DNA from: Acidobacteriota bacterium
GTDB lineage: Bacteria > Acidobacteriota > Terriglobia > Terriglobales > Acidobacteriaceae
Length of the DNA: 9,867 nucleotides
Direction of reading: 5' to 3'
NCBI GenBank assembly: GCA_023441255.1
Contig: JAEZPW010000087.1
Coordinates: 1 to 9,867, forward strand
The translations under genes and the position numbers were made by a program. Below, in pieces: positions 1 to 6,141 of this stretch. Under the pieces are notes generated by a model that worked only from the letters and a program-made list of their open reading frames with translations, did no database searches and had not been told where the DNA came from. Numbering within the stretch: the first letter of the stretch is position 1; each line of letters opens with the position of its first letter.

Positions 1-1018
1 CGGCCGTGATGATCTCCACGTTGGGCTGACGCACCAGTTGCCGCATCAGGCGCGTCCGGTGCGCGTGCAGGTCGGCAGCGATTACCTGTGCGCCGGGCAG
101 GCGGTCCGCAATTGCCGAGGTCTTTCCGCCCGGCGCTGCGCAGCAATCGAGCACACGCACAGCTTCTGTACCGTTTTGAGGTGCTCCCACGCACACTAGT
201 GCCGCGATCAGTTGCGAACCTTCGTCCTGGATGACGACCCGGCCCTCGCTGCACGCACTGGTGCGACTCACGTCGCCTCGCGAAACCACTCGCGCCGACC
301 GCAGCAGCCGTCCAGGAGCCAGTTCGACGTGTTCTGAATCCAGCAGTTCGCGCTCGACCGCCTCAACGTCGCCGCGCAGGCGTACCGCCGTGGCCGGCAC
401 CTGCTGATTGGCCGCACAAATCTGTGTTGTCGCGCTCACGCCATGTTCGTCTATCCATCGCGCTACGAGCCATTCCGGATGCGAATACTGCCGTGCCAGG
501 AATTGCGAGGCATTCTCGCCGGCAAGCGCGCGGTTCACGAGCGGCCCGCTCGAGCGCACCGGGGCCGCGGGCGCATTTGGCTCGAGGTCGGTTATGGCCT
601 GCCGCCGATGCGCAACACTGGTGGCAATCTTGCGCAGGATGACGTTGGTCAGCGCTGCCGCCGACTTCTTTTTGGCCCTCTTCACAAGCATCACGCTCTC
701 ATTCACGGCGGCGCGGTTCGGAATGCCAGTCAAAAATTCGAGCTGGTACGCGCCGATACGCAATGCCGTGAGCACTTCGAAGTCGAGACGGTGAAACGGA
801 GTGAATGAGTATTGCGCGATGGCGGCGTCCAGGCGCGAGCGCCAGCGCAGCACCCCCATCACGATTTCCATTGCCAGTGCGCGGTCCTGCTGCGAAAGCC
901 TGTCGAGCAGCTTCGAATGCAGCAACTCGCTGGCAAAGGCATCTTCGCGCTCCACACGTACAAGGACCTCGAAAGCAGCGGCGCGCGCGGGCGAAACGGT
1001 TTGTTGCGTCTGAGCCAT
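1..1018 (-). CDS. rsmB: 16S rRNA (cytosine-967-C5)-methyltransferase RsmB, 3' end cut off by window
   Basis: The first 339 residues read without interruption from an ATG at 1018 to the window edge. RsmB methylates C5 of C967 (E. coli numbering) in 16S rRNA using S-adenosylmethionine. Residues about 8-135 form the NusB-like RNA-binding domain, with motifs such as QDRALAMEIVMGVLRWR (44-60) and the stretch around LRIGAYQLEFL. The Rossmann methyltransferase domain starts near 205, with QDEGSQL (264-270) and the SAM-binding motif LDCCAAPGGKT (290-300). Family members are about 430-450 residues long, so roughly 100 are missing on the left, including both conserved cysteines of the catalytic centre. 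The gene follows fmt on the same strand, a very common pairing in bacteria. No Shine-Dalgarno sequence is visible before the ATG; 7-base repeats begin only a few bases upstream of it. Family assignment is secure; the exact start is less so. Confidence 0.95.
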   Translation of the reverse strand, partial: MAQTQQTVSPARAAAFEVLVRVEREDAFASELLHSKLLDRLSQQDRALAMEIVMGVLRWRSRLDAAIAQYSFTPFHRLDFEVLTALRIGAYQLEFLTGIPNRAAVNESVMLVKRAKKKSAAALTNVILRKIATSVAHRRQAITDLEPNAPAAPVRSSGPLVNRALAGENASQFLARQYSHPEWLVARWIDEHGVSATTQICAANQQVPATAVRLRGDVEAVERELLDSEHVELAPGRLLRSARVVSRGDVSRTSACSEGRVVIQDEGSQLIAALVCVGAPQNGTEAVRVLDCCAAPGGKTSAIADRLPGAQVIAADLHAHRTRLMRQLVRQPNVEIITA

Positions 1019-1290
1019 AGCTAGATTGCAGATTTCAGATTGCAGAATGCAGATGGGAAATGCAAATCGAAGAAGAATGGATGAAGGCAGATGGAAGATG
1101 GTAGATGGATGATGAATGATGTCTCGGGTACAGGTGCTGAGTTGCTTTACAGCAGGAGCTCGCTTCCACACAATTCAGAACACCCTCGAGTCGCGCACAG
1201 CGCTCGGCCTCACATTTCCGATTTGAGGCCTCAATTCTGCAATCTGCAATGTGCGAGCAACATCATCCCTCTGCCATCATCGATCTGCCA
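1019..1290. repeat. fmt-rsmB spacer made of inverted heptanucleotide repeats
   Basis: This 272-base spacer holds no credible gene. On the plus strand there are four 7-base units at 1027-1054 (tgcagat, ttcagat, tgcagaa, tgcagat) and five at 1087-1121, each ending in GATG (gcagatg, gaagatg, gtagatg, gatgatg, aatgatg). On the other side are ctgcaat twice (1237-1250) and five units of the opposite sense at 1261-1295 (catcatc, cctctgc, catcatc, gatctgc, cattatc), the last crossing the fmt stop codon. The 13-mer at 1036-1048 recurs exactly inverted at 1234-1246. The segment 1087-1114 is complementary to 1261-1288 at about 23 of 28 positions. The fmt-rsmB transcript could therefore form a long imperfect hairpin here. 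Whether it is a regulatory element, a remnant of a small dispersed element or simple slippage is not decidable from one window. Confidence 0.7.
1211..1253. repeat. Dyad with arms differing by one heptamer
   Basis: A perfect 12-base palindrome (ttgaggcctcaa, 1223-1234) is flanked by cacatt (1211-1216) and its complement aatgtg (1248-1253). The distance from core to outer arm is 6 bases on the left and 13 on the right, a difference of exactly one 7-base unit. This fits gain or loss of a heptamer within an older palindrome. It forms part of the fmt-rsmB spacer. Confidence 0.5.
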
Positions 1291-2226
1291 TTATCCGGCC
1301 GTTTCGTGCGGAGCGGGTCTGTAGCCGTTGACGAAGTCGCGTGCGCTCATGCGCTTCTTGCCTTCGGGTTGCAATTCGAACACCTCGAGCACGGTGCTCT
1401 GTCCGCAGCCGACGTACAGGTGATCGCCTTGCGCGTGCATCTGCCCCGGTGCGAGAGGTTCCATGCCGGCAGCGGCGGGCGCCGCCTTGGAGATGCTGAG
1501 CGTCTTTCCACGAAAGCTGGTGAAAGCGCCTGGCCATGGAGTGAACCCGCGCAATCGGTTCGCTGTCTCCGTCGCCGTGCGGTTCCAATCTATCCGGCCG
1601 TCTTCTTTTGTCAAAATGGGCGCAAGTGTTGCTTCCTGGTGGTTCTGCGGTGTCGGGGTGATGGTGCCGGCTTGCAGCCCACGCAGTGCGTCAATCAGAA
1701 GGGAGCCGCCCAGTTCGCTCAGCCTGGGAGCAAGTGTCTCGCTGGTGTCTTCCGGCAGTATGCCGATTTCGGCTTTCAGCAGCATGTCGCCGGTATCCAG
1801 GCCCGCGTCGAGACGCATCGTTGTGACGCCCGTAACCGTTTCGCCGCTGGCAATCGCCCACTGGATCGGCGCCGCGCCACGGTATTTCGGCAGAAGTGAC
1901 GCGTGCACATTGATATTGCCGAGCGGCGGCAGATCCAGCATCCACTGCGGGATGATGCGGCCATAGGCCACCACCACGATTGCCTCCGGACGAAGCAGTT
2001 CCAGTCGCGCGCGGAACTCCGCATTGTTCTTGATCTTCTCCGGTTGAGTTGCCGGCAGGCCGTGCTCAACGGCGAATTCCTTCACAGGCGTGGGCACAGT
2101 TACCAGACCCCGCCCGGCAGCTCTATCGGGTTGCGACACGACAAGCCGCACATGGAACCCACTCTCTACCAGCGCGCGCAATGCCGGTACCGCGAATCTT
2201 GGTGTGCCACAGAAGATAACGTCCAT
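1291..2226 (-). CDS. fmt: Methionyl-tRNA formyltransferase
   Basis: A 311-residue protein, the usual length for Fmt, which transfers a formyl group from 10-formyltetrahydrofolate to the amino group of methionyl-initiator tRNA in the cytoplasm. It starts with the typical MDVIFCGTPRFAVPAL. The catalytic triad of the formyltransferase fold is visible as N106 and H108 in NINVHASLLPKYRGAAPIQW and D144 in DAGLDTGDM. The SLLPKYRG signature is at 110-117. The C-terminal OB-like tRNA-binding domain runs from about 205, with TPWPGAFTSF near its start. The gene precedes rsmB on the same strand. The peptide deformylase gene (def) that often sits just upstream is absent; an acetyltransferase gene 144 bases upstream takes its place. 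No clear Shine-Dalgarno sequence precedes the ATG, and a promoter-like element lies only 11 bases upstream. Confidence 0.97.
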   Translation of the reverse strand: MDVIFCGTPRFAVPALRALVESGFHVRLVVSQPDRAAGRGLVTVPTPVKEFAVEHGLPATQPEKIKNNAEFRARLELLRPEAIVVVAYGRIIPQWMLDLPPLGNINVHASLLPKYRGAAPIQWAIASGETVTGVTTMRLDAGLDTGDMLLKAEIGILPEDTSETLAPRLSELGGSLLIDALRGLQAGTITPTPQNHQEATLAPILTKEDGRIDWNRTATETANRLRGFTPWPGAFTSFRGKTLSISKAAPAAAGMEPLAPGQMHAQGDHLYVGCGQSTVLEVFELQPEGKKRMSARDFVNGYRPAPHETAG

Positions 2227-2237
2227 AGTCGAAGTCG

Positions 2238-2246
2238 ATGATAGCA
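2238..2246 (-). promoter_or_regulatory. Possible extended -10 element before fmt
   Basis: On the minus strand TGC-TATCAT is an extended -10 form (TGn followed by a 4-of-6 or better match to TATAAT). No good -35 is seen. Its 3' edge is 11 bases from the fmt ATG, so a start about 7 bases further on would leave a leader of only about 5 bases. This agrees with the lack of a Shine-Dalgarno sequence but is a motif match only. Confidence 0.3.
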
Positions 2247-2370
2247 GGCGGGTATTGCCGGTGTTAGTGCGTCAGTCTTTGCTTGCCCAACCGGCGGAAG
2301 TCTCTTGCCTGAATCAGCTGGTGAAAAGCAGGGCCCTCGCTGCGCTGGTACTTCGCCACTGTTCTCGCTA

Positions 2371-2934
2371 TCAGGCTTCAGTAAGCTTCTTGACCACTCG
2401 GCACGGGTTCCCGATGGCCAGTACGCCTGCAGGTATGTCGCGCGTGACCACGCTTCCGGCGCCAATGACTGAGTCGTCCCCGATCGTCACGCCGGGGCAG
2501 ACGATGGCGCAGCCTCCCAGCCAGACATTGTTCCCAATGTTCACAGGCGAGGCCATTTCCAGTCCGCTGCGGCGCTGCTGCGGGTCGAGCGGATGATGCG
2601 CCGTGTAAATATGAACGCCCGGTGCGATCTGCGCGTCGTCGCCGATCTGGATGAGGTTGCAATCGAGGAAAACGCAATCGTAGTTCACGAAGCCGTTGCG
2701 GCCGATGCGGATGTTAGAACCGTAATCGCACATGAAAGGCGACTTGAGTTGCGTACCCTCGCCAATGCTTCCGAAGAGTTCCGACAGGACAGAAAGTCGC
2801 GCCACCGGGTCTTCATTCGCGGTGCGGTTGAGTTCACGCAGGAGAGACTGCGCTCGGGCATGGGCGGCTTTCAACTCGGCATCGTTGGCGCAGTAAAGTG
2901 CACCGGCCAGCATCTTTTCGCGTTCCGTAGGCAC
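2371..2934 (-). CDS. Maltose/galactoside-type sugar O-acetyltransferase (LbH family)
   Basis: An acetyl-CoA-dependent O-acetyltransferase of the Maa/LacA/NodL group, cytoplasmic, probably acting on a sugar or sugar-like acceptor. With the GTG start it is 187 residues. The N-terminal Maa domain begins PTEREKMLAGALY. The left-handed beta-helix hexapeptide repeats run from about 70 to 176 (IGRNGF, IGDDAQIAPGV, IGNNVWLGG, PGVTIGDDSVIGAGS). The catalytic histidine is the second H of TAHHPLDP (about H114), and W138 of NVWLGG matches the conserved tryptophan. The C-terminus GNPCRVVKKL is typical. I chose GTG at 2934 because the residues before KMLAG then match E. coli Maa exactly in length. A TTG at 3036 would add 34 residues without family resemblance but would sit only 10 bases after the regulator stop. 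Neither has a good ribosome binding site. Substrate cannot be told from sequence. Confidence 0.9.
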   Translation of the reverse strand: MPTEREKMLAGALYCANDAELKAAHARAQSLLRELNRTANEDPVARLSVLSELFGSIGEGTQLKSPFMCDYGSNIRIGRNGFVNYDCVFLDCNLIQIGDDAQIAPGVHIYTAHHPLDPQQRRSGLEMASPVNIGNNVWLGGCAIVCPGVTIGDDSVIGAGSVVTRDIPAGVLAIGNPCRVVKKLTEA

Positions 2935-3046
2935 GCCCTTAAGATGCGGTTCACCGCTGGTATGAACGACTGCTTCAGTCGGTGTCCGTAAAAGGTTCGG
3001 CGCTCCGCGGGGAACGCCAAGGTCTTTTGCCGACAACGGCCACCAA

Positions 3047-3427
3047 CTATTTTTCTCGTGCAGCGTGGATCATCTGCTCCATGGCCTTCAGATATTTCTG
3101 AAAGACGCCGCGGCCGACGCTGGTCAGCCGAAACTCCGTGCGGGGTACTCTTCCTTCGAAAAACTTGGAGCAGGAGATGTAACCGGCTTCTTCAAGCTTG
3201 CGCGCGTGCACGCTCAGGTTGCCGTCGCTGACCTCGAGCAGGCGCTTCAGGTCTGTGAAGGTCAGGGTGTCATTCACGGACAGTGCGCTCACGATGCCAA
3301 GCCTGATGCGCTCGTGGATGAGCGGATCGAAATCCGGCAGCAGGGGCGTCTTTGCGCGATCGCGCGGAACCCGTTTCCCCGGGCGGTCCGGATGCTGGGA
3401 AGCGGCGCGTTCAGAAGGCCTAGCCAT
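3047..3427 (-). CDS. Winged-helix transcriptional regulator (HTH_34-like)
   Basis: A 126-residue DNA-binding protein. Residues 1-28 are a basic, probably flexible tail. Residues 32-112 match the winged-helix domain known as PF13601: FDPLIHERIRLGIVSAL (first helix), LTFTDLKRLLEVSDGNLSVHARKLEEAGY (helix-turn-helix, recognition helix about 68-82), then the wing with RVPRTEFRLTSVGR. No ligand-binding or metal-binding domain follows; a short amphipathic helix (107-125) may serve dimerisation. Its ATG overlaps the stop of the upstream membrane-protein gene by 8 bases (ATGGCTAG), implying translational coupling, and the acetyltransferase follows. Small regulators of this type are commonly encoded beside a multi-pass membrane protein and often repress their own operon; the autoregulation here is inference. 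Confidence 0.9.
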   Translation of the reverse strand: MARPSERAASQHPDRPGKRVPRDRAKTPLLPDFDPLIHERIRLGIVSALSVNDTLTFTDLKRLLEVSDGNLSVHARKLEEAGYISCSKFFEGRVPRTEFRLTSVGRGVFQKYLKAMEQMIHAAREK

Positions 3428-4070
3428 CGTTTCTCCTTATCATGATCAGCCCGAAGGCAGCGTGTATGCCGCCGAAAGTGGCGGCCATGGCCGCGTTCAT
3501 GGAGGCAAATCCCGTGCCCAGCGCCGCCAGTCCTGCGGCCATGAAGAACGCGCCCATCAGCGGCAGCGGCGCGGTGGAAGCCATGCCCCCTGAGATCATT
3601 CCGGCTCCGTAGAGCAACATCCACATGGCGGGAATCTGCTGCACAAGGCCAGCGTGGTAGAGCAACGGCGTGAGCGCGGCGCCGCAGACGACTGCCGGCA
3701 GAATGCCGAGCGCTACCTTCCGTGCCGGACCCGAAGACAGCGGAGATCCGTTGCGCATGGCCTTGCGATAGCTGGTTGCGCCGGCAATGGCGGCGGCGAG
3801 TATCGCTTCGGCGATCCAAATGCGCAGCCAGGGCGTCGGGCCGTCCCCAAAACGCGCAGCGACTGCGGCTGCTGCGAGCGCCGAGGCGCCCACAGCGACG
3901 AGTCCCCAGCCTGAGATGGCGCTGAAGGAGGCGGACTGTTCCATGGTCTGCCGAATGAATTTCAGTTCGGCCAGGGGTTCAAGTTGTGCGTGGGCGCTTC
4001 CAACGGCGTCGGCCGGGCTGTCTCCGGCGTGCATTCTTGAACGTATTCGGCACGGACGCGTATCGCTCAT
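3420..4070 (-). CDS. Six-helix integral membrane protein of unknown function
   Basis: With the ATG at 4070 the protein is 216 residues. Residues 1-50 are soluble and include ELKFIRQTMEQSASFSAISGWG (about 35-56). Then come six hydrophobic stretches at about 54-72, 80-99, 118-139, 146-163, 168-186 and 194-212, rich in Ala and Gly, and a short basic end. No transporter or enzyme signature is recognised. Proteins with the same N-terminal F-x-R-x-T-M-E pattern before a GWG motif occur next to small winged-helix regulators, as here. The stop codon overlaps the regulator start, so the two are surely co-expressed. An in-frame ATG at 4169 would add 33 residues (249 in total), but those codons cover a plausible promoter and look non-coding in composition. 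I therefore prefer 4070. Function: unknown; a membrane-bound partner of the regulator or a stress-related membrane protein are possibilities only. Confidence 0.8.
   Translation of the reverse strand: MSDTRPCRIRSRMHAGDSPADAVGSAHAQLEPLAELKFIRQTMEQSASFSAISGWGLVAVGASALAAAAVAARFGDGPTPWLRIWIAEAILAAAIAGATSYRKAMRNGSPLSSGPARKVALGILPAVVCGAALTPLLYHAGLVQQIPAMWMLLYGAGMISGGMASTAPLPLMGAFFMAAGLAALGTGFASMNAAMAATFGGIHAAFGLIMIRRNDG
3433..3438 (-). promoter_or_regulatory. Ribosome binding site of the winged-helix gene
   Basis: AAGGAG on the minus strand, 5 bases before the ATG at 3427, lies inside the last codons of the membrane-protein gene. It confirms this start and the overlapping gene arrangement. Confidence 0.85.
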
Positions 4071-4077
4071 GCGGCCC

Positions 4078-4106
4078 AAATTAGCTGAGGTTCGCCACTT
4101 AATCAA
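4078..4106 (-). promoter_or_regulatory. Possible promoter of the membrane protein-regulator-acetyltransferase operon
   Basis: On the minus strand TTGATT (4101-4106) and TAATTT (4078-4083) are separated by 17 bases, a reasonable sigma-70 pair (4 of 6 and 3 of 6 to consensus). The predicted transcription start falls at or just before the ATG at 4070, so the mRNA would be leaderless or nearly so. Confidence 0.3.
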
Positions 4107-4108
4107 GT
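4097..4108. promoter_or_regulatory. Candidate operator dyad over the -35 region
   Basis: ACTT-N4-AAGT (4097-4108) is an inverted repeat that overlaps the candidate -35 element, and a further ACTT follows directly (the 8-mer AAGTACTT at 4105-4112 is itself palindromic). Its position suits repression by the winged-helix protein encoded in the same operon. Short and A/T-rich, so it could be chance. Confidence 0.25.
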
Positions 4109-4306
4109 ACTTTGCATTCCAAAGCTTTTTGCGGTTAGTTGTGAGCGCCGTCACTGCTGCGAGAGACATCGCGATAAGTTGCCTGTTATCAATTGGGTAC
4201 GCATCTTCTCTGCTACTAACAAAGTGCTCCGCTCCCCCGGCGCATGGAATATTATGTTCTGTCCTAAATCAGTTCATGCGGGATCGGACGGGTCATTGAT
4301 CCTCGT

Positions 4307-4313
4307 GGGAGGG
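4307..4313 (+). promoter_or_regulatory. Ribosome binding site of the gene at 4319
   Basis: GGGAGGG, 5 bases before ATG at 4319, is a strong Shine-Dalgarno match and fixes this start. Confidence 0.8.
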
Positions 4314-4318
4314 CGCCA

Positions 4319-4999
4319 ATGTTCGAAGAGGAAATCAAACTCGAGAAGGAATCCAAGTCACTTTCATTCACAAGTCCGCTGCTCTACATCTTTCTGCTCA
4401 TTCTCCTGGTCATGGGCGGTGTTGCTTACTGGCTGTTCAGCCAGAAACGAGACCTCACGCAGGACCAGGCGAAGGTCGTCATGCAGGAAGTTCTGCAGGC
4501 CAGGGGGTCGTCATTCGTTCACTTCCATGTTGGAAACGTAAAAGCCAGCGTGGACGAGAAGCCCCGAGACCCGCACTACAGGCTGCTTGAAAAGGCCGGG
4601 TTCGTGAAACTCACGCCCTCCAAGAAGGACAGCTCCGTCCAGGTCGCTCTGACGCCGCTCGGAGAGGGCACATTCACACGGCTTCCGGAATTCCAGAAGT
4701 CGAAGAATCCCGACGGCACCGACTCCCTGATGGTTCCCCTCGCCAAGCGTGAACTGGTTGCGGTGACGAAGGTGACCATGACGGGACCCAATAGTGCGCG
4801 CGTGGAATATACGTGGAAATGGGTGCCGAACAAGGTGGGAGAAAATTTCGACGCCACTGGCAACACAGTCAAGACCTTCAACACCTGGGAACGGGCAACG
4901 CTGATCAAGGATTACGGCGTGGACTTCTACAGCCAGGAACAGAAGGGAGCGACCATCCTTGTTCGCGGTCCCAAGGGCTGGGTGGTTGCCACCGAGTAG
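4319..4999 (+). CDS. Membrane-anchored protein of unknown function
   Basis: A 226-residue protein that I do not recognise. Residues 1-18 are charged (EEEIKLEKESK) and cytoplasmic by the usual topology. Residues 19-40 form one strongly hydrophobic helix without a signal-peptidase site, so it is an N-terminal anchor. The remaining 185 residues would lie outside the inner membrane. The exported part has two visible sections: about 46-125, helical at first, then the YRLLEKAGFVKLTP and VALTPLGEGTFTRLP stretches; and about 140-226, beta-rich, with ELVAVTKVTMTG, VEYTWKWVPNKVGENF and a final GATILVRGPKGWVV. There are no cysteines, so it is not a lipoprotein. It stands alone between a divergent operon and convergent terminators, so neighbours give no clue. 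The start is well supported by its ribosome binding site. Confidence 0.85.
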   Translation: MFEEEIKLEKESKSLSFTSPLLYIFLLILLVMGGVAYWLFSQKRDLTQDQAKVVMQEVLQARGSSFVHFHVGNVKASVDEKPRDPHYRLLEKAGFVKLTPSKKDSSVQVALTPLGEGTFTRLPEFQKSKNPDGTDSLMVPLAKRELVAVTKVTMTGPNSARVEYTWKWVPNKVGENFDATGNTVKTFNTWERATLIKDYGVDFYSQEQKGATILVRGPKGWVVATE

Positions 5000-5076
5000 C
5001 GGCAAGACTCCAGGATTCGAGGAAGTGCGGCTGACCTTGCCGCCGTTACGATACTCGAGCTAAATGTAATGCGAAG

Positions 5077-5104
5077 ATGCCCTCGCGCAGAGCGAGGGCA
5101 TTTT
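5077..5104 (+). terminator. Intrinsic terminator of the gene at 4319
   Basis: A perfect 10-base-pair stem (ATGCCCTCGC with GCGAGGGCAT), 5-base loop gcaga, followed by TTTTC on the plus strand. It lies 78 bases after the stop at 4999. In the other direction no T run follows, so it acts on the plus strand. Confidence 0.85.
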
Positions 5105-5187
5105 CATTGGCAGACATCCTGGGCGAGCACGCGTGCAGGACACGTTATCTTCTTCAATGGTCGGGGAGTTGATCCCGTCAGACACAA

Positions 5188-5221
5188 TAAAAACGGCGCT
5201 CCCACTATTGGAGCACCGTTT
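5188..5221 (-). terminator. Intrinsic terminator after ompH
   Basis: On the minus strand a 12-pair stem (5210-5221 with 5191-5202), 7-base loop, then a run of T (5193-5189, TTTTTATT overall). The single odd pair, 5197 with 5215, is A.C in plus-strand RNA but a stable G.U wobble in minus-strand RNA, which supports use for ompH, whose stop is 52 bases upstream. Confidence 0.85.
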
Positions 5222-5272
5222 CTATAAGCCGTGCGGCCCTTTGGTTAATAGCGGTAACGAACGATCCGATAA

Positions 5273-5914
5273 TTACGGCTTCTTCGGTGCCGGAGCCGCC
5301 GGACGGGTTACGCCTGTCGCGGGCTTCGCCGCTGCGCTAGCAGCAGGCGCGGGCACGCCGGATTGCGCATTGTAGGCATCAACGACCGGCTTGGTAACAT
5401 CGGTCGCCTGCGCAGCCCAGAGCACCGGGCTCTGCGGACTGGAGATGTCGAGCACTACCGTATAGCCGTTGTCCTTCGCGTACTTGTCGAGAACTTCCAT
5501 CAGCTTGCCGCCGATCTTGTTCACGACTTCGTTCTGCTGGCCCTGGAAATCGGCCTGTGCGTCTTCGAAGTTACGCTGGAGGGACTTCTGCTTGGTCTCG
5601 ATGCTCTTAACCAGGTTGGAGCGGGCGTCGTCATTCAGTTTGTCGCCCTGGGTCTTGAGCTGGTTCTGGAGATCGGCGACTTCCTTGTTGGCGTTTTGCA
5701 GCTCGGTCTGCTTGGGCTCAAACTTCTTCTGGAGAGCTTCCAGATCGCGACGGCCTTCGTTCGTGGCGACGATCGCCGCTTGGATGTTGATGATGCCGAT
5801 CTTCGCGGGACCGGAAGGAACGGCGGCGGCCGGAGCTGCCGGCGTGGCGGTCTGGGCGAAGGCGCCGACCGAGGCGAGGACGGCGATGGCGAACAGTCTT
5901 GCGAACTTGGTCAT
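5273..5914 (-). CDS. ompH: OmpH/Skp family periplasmic chaperone
   Basis: A 213-residue secreted protein of the Skp family, which holds unfolded outer-membrane proteins in the periplasm and hands them to the BAM complex. Residues 1-20 (MTKFARLFAIAVLASVGAFA) form a signal peptide with probable cleavage before Q21. The Skp domain begins KIGIINIQAAIVATNEGRRDLEAL (38-61). A long charged coiled coil covers about 55-145, the tentacle-forming part, and the domain closes with the strand YTVVLDIS (151-158). The tail from about 186 is Ala/Pro-rich and ends in APKKP, longer than in E. coli Skp. I chose ATG at 5914 because the signal peptide starts there; an upstream ATG at 5986 would add 24 residues ahead of it. 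AAGGAG lies 15 bases before this ATG, a rather long spacing. It follows bamA on the same strand, the classic pairing. Confidence 0.93.
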   Translation of the reverse strand: MTKFARLFAIAVLASVGAFAQTATPAAPAAAVPSGPAKIGIINIQAAIVATNEGRRDLEALQKKFEPKQTELQNANKEVADLQNQLKTQGDKLNDDARSNLVKSIETKQKSLQRNFEDAQADFQGQQNEVVNKIGGKLMEVLDKYAKDNGYTVVLDISSPQSPVLWAAQATDVTKPVVDAYNAQSGVPAPAASAAAKPATGVTRPAAPAPKKP

Positions 5915-6048
5915 ATCGGTTTTACTGAACTCCTTAGGAGACCCTCGGGACTCCTGATTTACCCAAGAGATGGGAACTGCAACCACAAACCTTGACGCAC
6001 GACGGCGAGGAACTTAGCTACGGTGCAAGGTTTTCGCAGATGCTGAAC

Positions 6049-6078
6049 ATTATAGGAGCAGCACGCGAACAAGGTCAA
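6049..6078 (-). promoter_or_regulatory. Sigma-70-type promoter of ompH
   Basis: On the minus strand TTGACC (6073-6078), an 18-base spacer and a perfect TATAAT (6049-6054). The expected start near 6042 gives ompH a leader of about 127 bases, so ompH can be expressed apart from bamA. This is the best promoter match in the window. Confidence 0.7.
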
Positions 6079-6141
6079 TTGAGCAGAGTCCCACAGTCTA
6101 AGTTGCAGAATCTGCTCGCCAAGTTGGCCGGCAAAACGAAA

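Larger units (their letters stand above)
4071..4318. other. Divergent intergenic region
   Basis: This 248-base spacer separates the minus-strand regulator operon from the plus-strand gene at 4319. Apart from the candidate promoter and dyad near its left end and the ribosome binding site at its right end, I see only a weak TATTAT (4250-4255) with no matching -35. No gene is supported. Confidence 0.5.

Noticed and set aside
62..66. Eight-residue LSCAP stretch in the BamA signal peptide considered as a lipobox
   Set aside because: The residues before the Cys (A-L-S) do not fit the lipobox, and a signal peptidase I site VFA-Q follows; BamA is a barrel protein. The numbers given here are BamA residues, corresponding to bases about 9312-9326.
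1463..1966. Plus-strand open frame over fmt
   Set aside because: Antisense shadow; fmt on the minus strand has all catalytic motifs.
2305..2345. GC-rich dyad followed by TTTT on the minus strand downstream of the acetyltransferase
   Set aside because: The core GGGCCC is self-complementary with no room for a loop and the outer arms pair for only 4 bases, so it is a poor terminator.
4250..4255. TATTAT as -10 of the gene at 4319
   Set aside because: No acceptable -35 at 15-19 bases; too weak to call a promoter.
5127..5136. GCACGCGTGC palindrome between the convergent terminators
   Set aside because: Ten-base GC-rich palindromes are expected by chance in DNA of this composition, and no other copy or context supports a function.
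5363..5995. Plus-strand open frame of 210 codons over ompH
   Set aside because: Mirror frame of the ompH coiled coil; the Leu-rich product comes from reversed Gln and Lys codons.
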